Assembly: GCA_964017045.1 (NCBI GenBank)
Contig: OZ024802.1
Coordinates: 9,188,435 to 9,252,434 of the forward strand
Source of the DNA: Omphiscola glabra
Lineage: Eukaryota > Mollusca > Gastropoda > Lymnaeidae
DNA: 64,000 nt
Direction: 5' to 3'
The position numbers were made by a program, and so were the translations under genes. Shown piece by piece: positions 54,901 through 64,000 of this stretch. Under the pieces are notes generated by a model that saw nothing but the letters and a program-made list of their open reading frames with translations, was not told where the DNA came from and did not search any database. The stretch's first letter is position 1, and every line of letters begins with the position of its first letter.

Positions 54901-56422
54901 GCTGTTCATTTCTAAATATTTGATGAGATTCATATGGTTTGATAGCTATTAAATGTTTGATGAGATTCATATGGTTTGATAACTATTAAATGTTTGATGA
55001 GATTCATATGGTTTGATAACTATTAAATATTTGATGAGATTCATATGGTTTGATAACTATTAAATGTTTGATGAGATTCATATGGTTTGATAACTATTAA
55101 ATGTTTGATGAGATTCATATGGTTTGATAACTATTAAATGTTTGATGAGATTCATATGGTTTGATAACTATTAAATATTTGATGAGATTCATATGGTTTG
55201 ATAACTATTAAATATTTGATGAGATTCATATGGTTTGATAACTATTAAATGTTTGATGAGATTAATATGGTTTGATAACTATTAAATGTTTGATGAGATT
55301 CATATGGTTTGATAACTATTAAATGTTTGATGAGATTCATATGGTTTGATAACTATTAAATATTTGATGAGATTCATATGGTTTGATAACTATTAAATGT
55401 TTGATGAGATTCATATGGTTTGATAACTATTAAATGTTTGATGAGATTCATATGGTTTGATAACTATTAAATGTTTGATGAGATTCATATGGTTTGATAA
55501 ATATTAAATGTTTGATGAGACTTATATGGTTTGATAACGATTAAATGCCCAGTGCCAACAGAGCTTAAAGTTTAAGAAATGTATATTTCTATCTTTCTTC
55601 ATTGTTCCTGAAATGTTTGAAGAAACCTGTACACATATACACATGTAACCGTACTAATGAAACCAGACTTTTTCCCCCCTCCAGAAACAATCAAGACACG
55701 AGGTCTTCAATTCATTAACAGCCCCAACCTCACCATATTTAATGGACACCCTGCCAGAAGACCTGGGACCCACTTCTCCTGCATCGCGCGCTGCTTTTCA
55801 GTCTCACTACCCTCCAGCAGTTCTGGGGTTACCACCTATATTACTTCAGTATTACTCTCCGTTACTGTACCAAGCGAGCATTTTTGGCCCCGCGCTGGCA
55901 GCCCACGACAGGCAATACAGAAACATTTTGGGTCAAGGTTCAGACCTGACTGGTCGCCTGATGGGACGTTGGCAAGGTCACGCGCGAATAGCTGAGGCGG
56001 ACTTTGCGAGAATCCCGCCTTCATCTCCGCTTAGAACTATCCCGAATATCCCAAGAGAACTTCTGGAATCTCATTTATTAAAATCTGCCGCCATGTTACA
56101 CAACGGCTACGCCTTCGGTCACCCCACGACATGGGCACGACAACCATCACCTGACTGCTTAAATGATATTACGGAAGAAGGCGCCAGGGTGGAGTCCTTA
56201 AAGAGAGAAGATTCACAGCTGCCAGAAGGCGCACACAATTATGTGCCATACACGTACAACCCACTCCACGCTCGGCATGGTGCTGTGGATTCACCAACAT
56301 CCCCCACGTCCGCGCGGTCAGACAGTTCGAGTCCAGGCAAAGACGGGTTGTCAGCTGGGGACGATGACCTTGCAGAGAATGGCAGGTCTCCGAAACACCC
56401 ACTCCGAGTTTGTACTCCGTGA
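48522..56422 (+). CDS. ISX: Paired-like homeobox transcription factor, ISX-like
   Basis: Coding exons 48522-48987, 52813-53714, 54626-54760 and 55685-56422 join in phase (1, 0, 0) into 2241 nt, 746 residues plus TGA. An octapeptide-like HSIDHILRP lies at about 76-84. The homeodomain is at about 411-470: [19 protein letters not shown] and [12 protein letters not shown], then across the intron [12 protein letters not shown]. Gln at homeodomain position 50, intron at 46/47. These features fit the paired-like class. Similarity to ISX includes [39 protein letters not shown], a following NxG..Q.L and an N-terminal FSIEAIL-type motif. I see no OAR domain. It probably acts in the nucleus as a sequence-specific regulator, possibly in gut or endoderm by analogy with vertebrate ISX. 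It is unusually long because of an extended pre-homeodomain region. Confidence 0.85.
49322..50060 (-). mobile_element. CR1/L2-like LINE 3' fragment (ISX intron 1)
   Basis: The minus strand reads [20 protein letters not shown], then [55 protein letters not shown] and [14 protein letters not shown], ending [14 protein letters not shown]. This is the classic C-terminal half of a CR1/L2-type RT. The 3' UTR and an (ATA)n tail (49322-49341) follow. It is 5'-truncated near 50060 and inserted antisense to the homeobox gene. Confidence 0.9.
50415..50605. repeat. About 70-bp imperfect tandem repeat, 3 copies
   Basis: Repeats of TATCAACACAGTATG with TTGGCTTAGTAGTTTTATTT and GTTTGCTTTT. ISX intron 1. 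Confidence 0.75.
51365..51500. repeat. 36-bp minisatellite, about 4 copies
   Basis: Core CATAAACTGTGTCTGTGCAA then CATCACATTAAGACAG. ISX intron 1. Confidence 0.93.
51574..51916. repeat. 38-bp minisatellite, 9 copies
   Basis: Core TTCTGTCACTAATCATTTGC then TGCCCTCTTGGATACGAC. It is internal to dispersed repeat copy 2; the single-copy version of the same region is at about 40490-40520. Confidence 0.95.
51917..52045 (+). repeat. Dispersed repeat copy 2 with hammerhead-like core
   Basis: GAGCTAAGTGCTA, a T-rich stretch, then CGCTGATGAAGGCTTCCTGC, GACACGTTC and TTTTGTTGCGTTCC. Same order as 40400-40680. CTGATGA starts at 51985. Confidence 0.65.
52057..52205. repeat. 30-bp minisatellite, about 5 copies
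   Basis: Core ACACAGGTACGTTGACTTGT then CTGTCTAG. Its right end is interrupted by the MITE at 52206-52411; a remnant (GTCTAGACACTCAGG) continues after it. Confidence 0.93.
52206..52411. mobile_element. hAT-like MITE with exact 8-bp target duplication
   Basis: 206 bp. Starts CAGGGGTGGGCAAACTACGA and ends AAAAAGTTTGCCCACCCCTG, inner CCCGCGGGCC/GCGGCCC. Flanked by GTCTAGAC at 52198-52205 and 52412-52419. Same family as 2185-2485. Confidence 0.95.
52665..52720. mobile_element. Solo end of a related hAT-like MITE
   Basis: CCGGCCCGCGGGCC followed by ATTTTGTGCACGCCTG, the inverse of a CAGGCGTGCAC-type end. The other end was not found. It lies about 100 bp upstream of ISX exon 2. Confidence 0.55.
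52813..53714 (+). CDS. ISX: ISX-like homeobox gene, coding exon 2 (homeodomain positions 1-46)
   Basis: 902 nt. Acceptor TTTTTTCTAG, donor GTAAGT directly after the codon for Gln46 of the homeodomain. The upstream 255 residues are charged and low in conservation. Homeodomain codons begin at 53577. Confidence 0.9.
54264..54515. repeat. 33-bp minisatellite, about 7.6 copies
   Basis: Core ACATATTCCCATCACAAACT then ACACTATGCCATT. ISX intron 2, ending about 110 bp before the exon 3 acceptor. Confidence 0.95.
54626..54760 (+). CDS. ISX: ISX-like homeobox gene, coding exon 3 (recognition helix)
   Basis: 135 nt, acceptor TATTTTCAG, donor GTAAGTG. Encodes [20 protein letters not shown] and then [19 protein letters not shown]. 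Homeodomain positions 47-60 end at 54667. Confidence 0.93.
54912..55548. repeat. 37-bp minisatellite, about 17 copies
   Basis: Core TGATGAGATTCATATGGTTT then GATAACTATTAAATGTT. Very homogeneous. ISX intron 3. Confidence 0.97.
55685..56422 (+). CDS. ISX: ISX-like homeobox gene, coding exon 4
   Basis: 738 nt including TGA, acceptor CCCCCCTCCAG. Pro/Ser/Leu-rich C-terminal region with [17 protein letters not shown] and a Ser-rich acidic end ([20 protein letters not shown]). No OAR motif. It is open for 245 codons and directly in phase with exon 3. Confidence 0.85.
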   Translation, partial: KQSRHEVFNSLTAPTSPYLMDTLPEDLGPTSPASRAAFQSHYPPAVLGLPPILLQYYSPLLYQASIFGPALAAHDRQYRNILGQGSDLTGRLMGRWQGHARIAEADFARIPPSSPLRTIPNIPRELLESHLLKSAAMLHNGYAFGHPTTWARQPSPDCLNDITEEGARVESLKREDSQLPEGAHNYVPYTYNPLHARHGAVDSPTSPTSARSDSSSPGKDGLSAGDDDLAENGRSPKHPLRVCTP

Positions 56423-57130
56423 AATGAGCAACGTAGGGTATTGGACGAATTTATAAGACCAAGTGCTGACGTGTACTAACAGGCTTTTTGAGGGTTTTAA
56501 TTCTACCACATGTATAACTAATGAATATTATAACCCAGCTTAGTTTTATATATATAATGATGACGAATATTTTATGCAAGAAAATAACAGACTCCACGAA
56601 TTGAACTGTAAAAGTTAAAAATTTTTGTTGTTTTTGTTATTGGTAACCTCCGTAATGTAAAGTGGTGTTACGGCCCCTACAACTTCTGGAAACTTCGTTG
56701 TTCTGGTGGATTTGAACTGACTAAATGATGCTCTTTAAAGCAGCTGTCAGACTACAGGCGATCAGACGCGTATGCGACATATTAAGTGATGGAAATGTCG
56801 GGCCATCTCTACTCATGTGTAATGATTAGGACTTTCATGTCAACAATTTAAAGACAGAGTATGTGGTTGTTTTATGGTCCTGTATTTCGTTATTTTGTTG
56901 AACAAAATGCTATTTGTAATGGTGCACGGTAAAGCAAACAAGTCTATTCACGCTTCATCACACTCTCGTCGCTCTTGCAAACACACAGCCGTCCAAGGAC
57001 GCTTTTGCTGGCCGTCCATTCCAGTTCTAAAAATTTTTTTGTAAAAAAGGTATTCCTGTTTATTTTTTTAATGTGTTATTCTGTCTTTGTCAATGATATA
57101 ACATCAATAAAGCTTCAGCAAAGAATGACC
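56423..57130 (+). other. ISX: 3' UTR of the ISX-like gene with polyadenylation signal
   Basis: AT-rich sequence after the stop. AATAAA at 57106-57111 is followed by CTTCAGCAAAG. The true cleavage site is not known. Confidence 0.6.
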
Positions 57131-57244
57131 AACTACCATGCTCTGGTCTCCCTTGTCTAGTTAATGATGGCCGTCTTTTCATTTTCAATCTCTACTAACG
57201 CTTGCTCATCATTACTCACTAATTACATTTAGAAATGTTTTGCT

Positions 57245-58255
57245 ATACAAATGGGTAGCCCTGGGTTACGTGGGACAAATGGGTAGCCCTGGGTTACATG
57301 GGACAAACGGGTAGCCCTGGGTTACGTGGGACAAATGGGTAGCCCTGGGTTACGTGGGACAAATGGGTAGCCCTGGGTTACATGGGACAAATGGGTAGCC
57401 CTGGGTTACATGGGACAAATGGGTAGCCCTGGGTTACATAGGACAAATGGGTAGCCCTGGGTTACATAGGACAAATGGGTAGCCCTGGGTTACATGGGAC
57501 AAATGGGTAGCCCTGGGTTACATAGAACAAATGGGTAGCCCTGGGTTACATAGGACAAATGGGTAGCCCTGACTTACATAAAACAAATGGGTAGCCCTGA
57601 GTTACATAGAACAAATGGGTAGCCCTGTGTTACATGGGACAAATTGGTAGCCCTGAGTTACATAGAACAAATGGGTAGCCCTGATTTACATGGGACAAAT
57701 GGGTAGCCCTGTGTTACATGAGACAAATGGGTAGCCCTGTGTTACATATGACAAATGGGTTGCCCTGGGTTACATAGGACAAATGGGTAGCCCTGAGTTA
57801 CATGAGACAAATGGGTAGCCCTGGGTTACATAGAACAAATGGGTAGCCCTGGGTTACATAGGACAAATGGGTAGCCCTGACTTACATAAAACAAATGGGT
57901 AGCCCTGAGTTACATAGAACAAATGGGTAGCCCTGTGTTACATGGGACAAATGGGTAGCCCTGAGTTACATAGAACAAATGGGTAGCCCTGATTTACATG
58001 GGACAAATGGGTAGCCCTGTGTTACATGAGACAAATGGGTAGCCCTGTGTTACATATGACAAATGGGTTGCCCTGGGTTACATAGGACAAATGGGTAGCC
58101 CTGAGTTACATGAGACAAATGGGTAGCCCTGGGTTACATGAGACAAGTGGGTAGCCCTGGGTTACATGGGACAAATGGGTAGCCCTGGGTTACATGGGAC
58201 AAATGGGTAGCCCTATGTTACATGGGACAAATGGGTAGCCCTGGATTACATAAAG
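57245..58255. repeat. 28-bp minisatellite, about 36 copies, with 308-bp higher-order repeat
   Basis: Core GACAAATGGGTAGCCCTGGG then TTACATGG. Eleven consecutive variants (GACTTACATAAAAC, GTGTTACATGGG, GATTTACATGGG, ATATGACAAATGGGTTG and others) occur in the same order from about 57541 and again 308 bp later. Confidence 0.97.
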
Positions 58256-58267
58256 ACAAATGGCTGA

Positions 58268-58475
58268 CGTTGGGTTACAAATTGACAAATGACTTACGGT
58301 TGGCCACATACATTTAAATGGCTTACGGTTAGCCACATACAGACAAATAGCTTATGGTTGGCCACATACAGACAAATGGCTTACGGTTGGCCACATACAG
58401 ACAAATGGATTACGGTTGGCCACATACAGACAAATGACTTACGGTTGGCCACATACAGAAAAATGACTTATGTAG
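58268..58475. repeat. 29-bp minisatellite, about 7 copies
   Basis: Core GACAAATGGCTTACGGTTGG then CCACATACA. It abuts the 28-bp array and shares its GACAAATGG start. Confidence 0.93.
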
Positions 58476-58551
58476 GTATAATTCCATATCGAAGAATGAA
58501 TAACCCCCACACATTTATTGAAAACCAGTTTATCGTTTCTTGATAGACGTG

Positions 58552-58832
58552 TTGATGACCTAAGGGGGATGACCTAAAGGGGATGACCTAAGGGGGATGA
58601 CCTAAAGGTGATGACCTAAGGGGATGACCTAAAGGGGATGACCTAAGGGAGATGACCTAAGGGGGATGACTAAAAGGGATGACCAAAGGGGGTGACCTAA
58701 GGGTAATGACCTAAGGGTAATGACCTAAGGGTAATGACCTAAGGGTAATGACCTAAGGGTAATGACCTAAGGGTAATGACCTAAGGGTAATGACCTAAGG
58801 GTAATGACCTAAGGGTAATGACCTTAGGGGAG
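58552..58832. repeat. 15-bp minisatellite, about 18 copies
   Basis: Units GATGACCTAAGGGGG, GATGACCTAAAGGG and AATGACCTAAGGGT. The right half is a homogenised AATGACCTAAGGGT block. Confidence 0.95.
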
Positions 58833-58866
58833 GGGCCCAGACTTTGATTGTGTCGTGCTACTGATC

Positions 58867-59055
58867 AGTACAAAAGAGTCAGTAGAAGAGTATGGCCAGT
58901 ACAAAAGAGTCAGTAGAAGAGTATGGCCAGTACAAAAGAGTCAGTAGAAGAGTATGGCCAGTACAAAAGAGTCAGTAGAAGAGTATGGCCAGTACAAAAG
59001 AGTCAGTAGAAGAGTATGGCCAGTACAAAAGAGTCAGTAGAAGAGTATGGCCAGT
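58867..59055. repeat. 31-bp minisatellite, 6 copies
   Basis: Core CAGTACAAAAGAGTCAGTAG then AAGAGTATGGC. Confidence 0.96.
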
Positions 59056-59059
59056 CGAT

Positions 59060-60505
59060 CAACGAAGGCGTGTCTTTAGTTCTCTTGGAAGAGATAAGCA
59101 TCAGCTCGAATTTACTGACGATCTGATGGGACAAAGGTTACCTCCATACAGCAGACATACGTTTTGTTTTCATTTTCACTTACTTTATAATAAAAAGAAC
59201 AATTTTGAATAGTGTGTGAAAATGTCTTCGTTTAATCCTGTTTTATAATGAGTCTACTTCAGATTCTGTGGATGGGAATAGAAATAAAAATGTAAACGAA
59301 TTCGCGAATCAAATATAAAAGCTAAATATACAGTTAAAGTTAATTGAAAATAAAAAAAATAAAAAACAACTTTACATTAAATTGTTTTCGAACGCTGTTC
59401 CCAGTTAAACTAATTTCAATTACATTTATATATTTAAAGTTTTAAAAAATCACATGCTTATGTTACCGAAACCCACGGCTACATTTTAATGGTAATATTC
59501 TCTGCTTTCCCAAGTATTCCGCCAAAGAACAAAATAAGCGTGTCGGACCATTAAGGACGGTTGCCGTGATGTATGTCCCAAGCAGTATTATGTATTTGAG
59601 CAGCCAACAAGAACTCCGAAGTTAAAAGGCAATCATAAACTGACCCTAAGATGTCATGTTTCTCACAGCTCCCCTCCTCGTGTTTTCCTTTGGTCAACAG
59701 CTTGTCCACTCCTCGTGCTTCCTTCCAGCCGGCTGGATGCCGTCCCAGCATGATCATGTGCTTGTAACTCTTCTGATCAGACATGGAAATACTTCAAACG
59801 ATGGCTTTGTTTTTAAATCATTTATATTAACTTAGTTTTTTCCCCCGTGTATTTCTATTGGCAAAATCTTCGGACGGCTAACTGACCCACTTCCCGTCAA
59901 CCTATCGATCCGAAACCTGGCAGATACACTTATTGGTTATGAAAACACATTCTTTCAAATTTTCAGCTCCACCCCCAACCCCATAAAATCAGTTTTCCCT
60001 GTTTTTTCATGGGGAAGATGAAAGAAAATAATAACACTTATTTCACGAAATAAAATTCACGATAGCTGCGCTAAATGAGGTTAGTCAAATATTTGCAAGT
60101 GCGTTTGGTGCGTAATATTGTTTTTTTTTTGTTTTTTTGTTGTTTTTTTTTGGAAATAGTTGGGGAAATAAATTTGCGGTGTAAAAGTGGGTGGGTCAAT
60201 AAAATATTACTATAAAATGCAATGAATAAAAATGCATCTAAAGGATTTCTATGAAAATCTGTGTATTTCGCGGTTGTTTAATTAATAGCACTGCATCTAA
60301 GCGGGCAAAGCTCGCTTGACTCTATGACCGCAACACAAGGCTTACTGTGTATAAACTCCGTACTGATATGTAAATTAATCATAATTAACTACTCAAACTG
60401 CGGCCATGTTCCAATAATTTCACACCCCACAAATCTATCAGAAGATGTATTTTAGGAATATTGGATGAAAAATAAACACCGCGATCATCTATCGACCAAA
60501 CCAAC
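59060..60505. other. Intergenic with dispersed repeat copy B
   Basis: No gene recognised. 59860-60020 matches the dispersed repeat at 28545-28715. A short minus-strand open frame at 59551-59784 has no recognised family. Confidence 0.5.
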
Positions 60506-60506
60506 A

Positions 60507-61556
60507 ACATGTCTCATTCAACATGTCTCATTCAACATGTCTCATTCAACATGTCTCATTCAACATGTCTCATTCAACATGTCTCATTCAACATGTCTCA
60601 TTCAACATGTCTCATTCAACATGTCTCATTCAACATGTCTCATTCAACATGTCTCATTCAACATGTCTCATTCAACATGTCTCATTCAACATGTCTCATT
60701 CAACATGTCTCATTCAACATGTCTCATTCAACATGTCTCATTCAACATGTCTCATTCAACATGTCTCATTCAACATGTCTCATTCAACATGTCTCATTCA
60801 ACATGTCTCATTCAACATGTCTCATTCAACATGTCTCATTCAACATGTCTCATTCAACATGTCTCATTCAACATGTCTCATTCAACATGTCTCATTCAAC
60901 ATGTCTCATTCAACATGTCTCATTCAACATGTCTCATTCAACATGTCTCATTCAACATGTCTCATTCAACATGTCTCATTCAACATGTCTCATTCAACAT
61001 GTCTCATTCAACATGTCTCATTCAACATGTCTCATTCAACATGTCTCATTCAACATGTCTCATTCAACATGTCTCATTCAACATGTCTCATTCAACATGT
61101 CTCATTCAACATGTCTCATTCAACATGTCTCATTCAACATGTCTCATTCAACATGTCTCATTCAACATGTCTCATTCAACATGTCTCATTCAACATGTCT
61201 CATTCAACATGTCTCATTCAACATGTCTCATTCAACATGTCTCATTCAACATGTCTCATTCAACATGTCTCATTCAACATGTCTCATTCAACATGTCTCA
61301 TTCAACATGTCTCATTCAACATGTCTCATTCAACATGTCTCATTCAACATGTCTCATTCAACATGTCTCATTCAACATGTCTCATTCAACATGTCTCATT
61401 CAACATGTCTCAATCAACATGTCTCATTCAACATGTCTCATTCAACATGTCTCATTCAACATGTCTCAATCAACATGTCTCATTCAACATGTCTCATTCA
61501 ACATGTCTCATTCAACATGTCTCATTCAACATGTCTCATTCAACATGTCTCATTCA
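60507..61556. repeat. 14-bp minisatellite, 75 copies
   Basis: Unit ACATGTCTCATTCA, almost invariant apart from two CAATCA units near 61410 and 61468. It is open in all three forward frames. Confidence 0.98.
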
Positions 61557-63444
61557 AACCAACATGTCTCATTCAAACCAACATGTCTCATTCAAACCAA
61601 CATGTCTCATTCAGACCAACATGTCTCATTCAAACCAACATGTCTCATTCAGACCAACATGTCTCATTCAAACCAACATGTCTCATTCAGACCAACATGT
61701 CTCATTCAAACCAACATGTCTCATTCAGACCAACATGTCTCATTCAAACCAACATGTCTCATTCAGACCAACATGTCTCATTCAGACCAACATGTCTCAT
61801 TCAAACCAACATGTCTCATTCAAACCAACATGTCTCATTCAAACAACATGTCTCATTCAAACCAACATGTCTCATTCAAACCAACATGTCTCATTCAAAC
61901 CAACATGTCTCATTCAAACCAACATGTCTCATTCAAACCAACATGTCTCATTCAAACCAACATGTCTCATTCAAACCAACATGTCTCATTCAAACCAACA
62001 TGTCTCATTCAAACCAACATGTCTCATTCAAACCAACATGTCTCATTCAAAACAACATGTCTCATTCAAACCAACATGTCTCATTCAAACCAACATGTCT
62101 CATTCAAACCAACATGTCTCATTCAAACCAACATGTCTCATTCAAACCAACATGTCTCATTCAAACCAACATGTCTCATTCAAACCAACATGTCTCATTC
62201 AAACCAACATGTCTCATTCAAACCAACATGTCTCATTCAAACCAACATGTCTCATTCAAAACAACATGTCTCATTCAAACCAACATGTCTCATTCAAACC
62301 AACATGTCTCATTCAAACCAACATGTCTCATTCAAACCAACATGTCTCATTCAAACCAACATGTCTCATTCAAAACAACATGTCTCATTCAAACCAACAT
62401 GTCTCATTCAAACCAACATGTCTCATTCAAACCAACATGTCTCATTCAAACCAACATGTCTCATTCAAACCAACATGTCTCATTCAAACCAACATGTCTC
62501 ATTCAAACCAACATGTCTCATTCAAACCAACATGTCTCATTCAAACCAACATGTCTCATTCAAACCAACATGTCTCATTCAAACCAACATGTCTCATTCA
62601 AACCAACATGTCTCATTCAAACCAACATGTCTCATTCAAACCAACATGTCTCATTCAAACCAACATGTCTCATTCAAAACAACATGTCTCATTCAAACCA
62701 ACATGTCTCATTCAAACCAACATGTCTCATTCAAACCAACATGTCTCATTCAAACCAACATGTCTCATTCAAACCAACATGTCTCATTCAAACCAACATG
62801 TCTCATTCAAACCAACATGTCTCATTCAAACCAACATGTCTCATTCAAACCAACATGTCTCATTCAAACCAACATGTCTCATTCAAACCAACATGTCTCA
62901 TTCAAACCAACATGTCTCATTCAAACCAACATGTCTCATTCAAACCAACATGTCTCATTCAAACCAACATGTCTCATTCAAACCAACATGTCTCATTCAA
63001 ACCAACATGTCTCATTCAAACCAACATGTCTCATTCAAACCAACATGTCTCATTCAAACCAACATGTCTCATTCAAACCAACATGTCTCATTCAAACCAA
63101 CATGTCTCATTCAAACCAACATGTCTCATTCAAAACAACATGTCTCATTCAAACCAACATGTCTCATTCAAACCAACATGTCTCATTCAAAACAACATGT
63201 TTCATTCAAAACAACATGTCTCATTCAAAACAACATGTCTCATTCAAAACAACATGTCTCATTCAAACCAACATGTCTCATTCAAACCAACATGTCTCAT
63301 TCAAACCAACATGTCTCATTCAAAACAACATGTCTCATTCAAACCAACATGTCTCATTCAAAACAACATGTCTCATTCAAACCAACATGTCTCATTCAAA
63401 ACAACATGTCTCATTCAAAACAACATGTCTCATTCAAAACAACA
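61557..63444. repeat. 19-bp minisatellite, about 99 copies
   Basis: Unit ACATGTCTCATTCAAACCA, which is the preceding 14-bp unit plus AACCA. An early block alternates AACCA with GACCA (about 61610-61800), and AAACA variants dominate the last 300 bp. Confidence 0.98.
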
Positions 63445-63472
63445 AAGATTAACAGTTTTATAGGACGCTGAA

Positions 63473-63718
63473 CAAGCATGATGTCTCAGACACAAGCATG
63501 ATGTCTCAGACACAAGCATGATGTCTCAGACACAAGCATGGTGCCGCAGACACAAGCATGATGTCTTAAACACAAGCATGATGTCTCAGACACAAGCATG
63601 ATGTCTTAAACACAAGCATGATGTCTCAGACACAAGCATGATGCCTCAAACACAAGCATGATGTCTCAGATACAAGCATGATGTCTTAAACACAAGCGTG
63701 ATGCCCCAGGCACAACAA
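63473..63718. repeat. 20-bp minisatellite, about 12 copies
   Basis: Unit CAAGCATGATGTCTCAGACA with CTTAAACA variants. Confidence 0.95.
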
Positions 63719-64000
63719 CAATTTAAACATAAGAACAGAGATACCACCGGTCACAAGAACTACAATTATGACTCCTTACTTTTGTATACAACGAGCAACT
63801 CTTGTCAACATTAGCTGTGCTTAGATTAAGTTAAAATAAACCAGTTCGTCCTTGTAATACCTTTCTTTTTCTAACGCTGTTCCCCGTTGAAAGATCGATA
63901 CTTTCTCTAATATGTGTTCGATCCCAATTCTGAGACCTTCTTTTTTTTAAGTTCTATCAGCTAGTGGTTTTAGTCAATATTTACCTATGCTCGGAAACAC
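63719..64000. other. Window end, nothing recognised
   Basis: AT-rich unique-looking sequence without a recognisable gene. Confidence 0.5.

Noticed and set aside
57245..58255. CRISPR-like array
   Set aside because: Units are contiguous with no unique spacers, and the window is eukaryotic. The same holds for all other arrays here.
60465..63471. Three overlapping open frames of about 980-995 codons
   Set aside because: All three forward frames are open because the 14- and 19-bp units lack stops. A coding gene would favour one frame.

Overview
This is a eukaryotic (metazoan) nuclear window. It is AT-rich and gene-sparse, and it carries two multi-exon protein genes separated by intergenic DNA full of transposon debris and minisatellites. 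The style of the non-LTR elements, the short hAT-type MITEs, the many poly-G/poly-C runs and the very heavy minisatellite load suggest a mollusc, most likely a gastropod. That assignment is inference, because nothing here is taxonomically diagnostic.

Left third (minus strand, 606..25309, running off the left edge): the 5' 18 coding exons of a class II phosphatidylinositol 3-kinase (PIK3C2). All 18 exons have GT..AG borders and compatible phases and join into 1125 uninterrupted codons. These cover a long disordered Pro/Ser-rich N-terminus, the Ras-binding domain, a linker, the first C2 domain and the start of the helical (PIK) domain. The catalytic kinase, PX and second C2 domains must lie left of position 1. 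Its introns hold a LINE in antisense orientation (intron 13), hAT-like MITEs and at least a dozen tandem arrays. In four introns the arrayed unit includes the exon end and its 5' splice site.

Middle (about 25.3-48.5 kb): no convincing host gene. It holds a palindromic foldback element (27.99-28.29 kb), many minisatellites, a LINE C-terminal remnant split by a later MITE insertion (32.8-33.4 kb), a 5'-truncated LINE with a 946-codon open frame (37.07-39.9 kb, minus), CR1/L2-like LINE 3' ends, a tRNA-like SINE or LINE 5' fragment (about 45.85-46.25 kb, minus) and several MITEs with recognisable target-site duplications.

Right third: a plus-strand paired-like homeobox gene (48522..56422, four coding exons, 746 codons, polyadenylation signal at 57106). 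Its homeodomain and N-terminal octapeptide-like motif look most like ISX. All three introns carry minisatellites. From 57.2 kb to the end the window is almost entirely tandem arrays, including a 28-bp array with an exact 308-bp higher-order repeat and a roughly 2.9-kb array that switches from a 14-bp to a 19-bp unit.

The two genes are not an operon and show no functional link. One is a membrane-trafficking lipid kinase and the other a transcription factor. I saw no new enzymatic system. The most unusual signals are the splice-site-containing minisatellites, the higher-order minisatellite structure, the nested MITE/LINE insertion and a possible degenerate hammerhead-ribozyme-like motif in a dispersed repeat.
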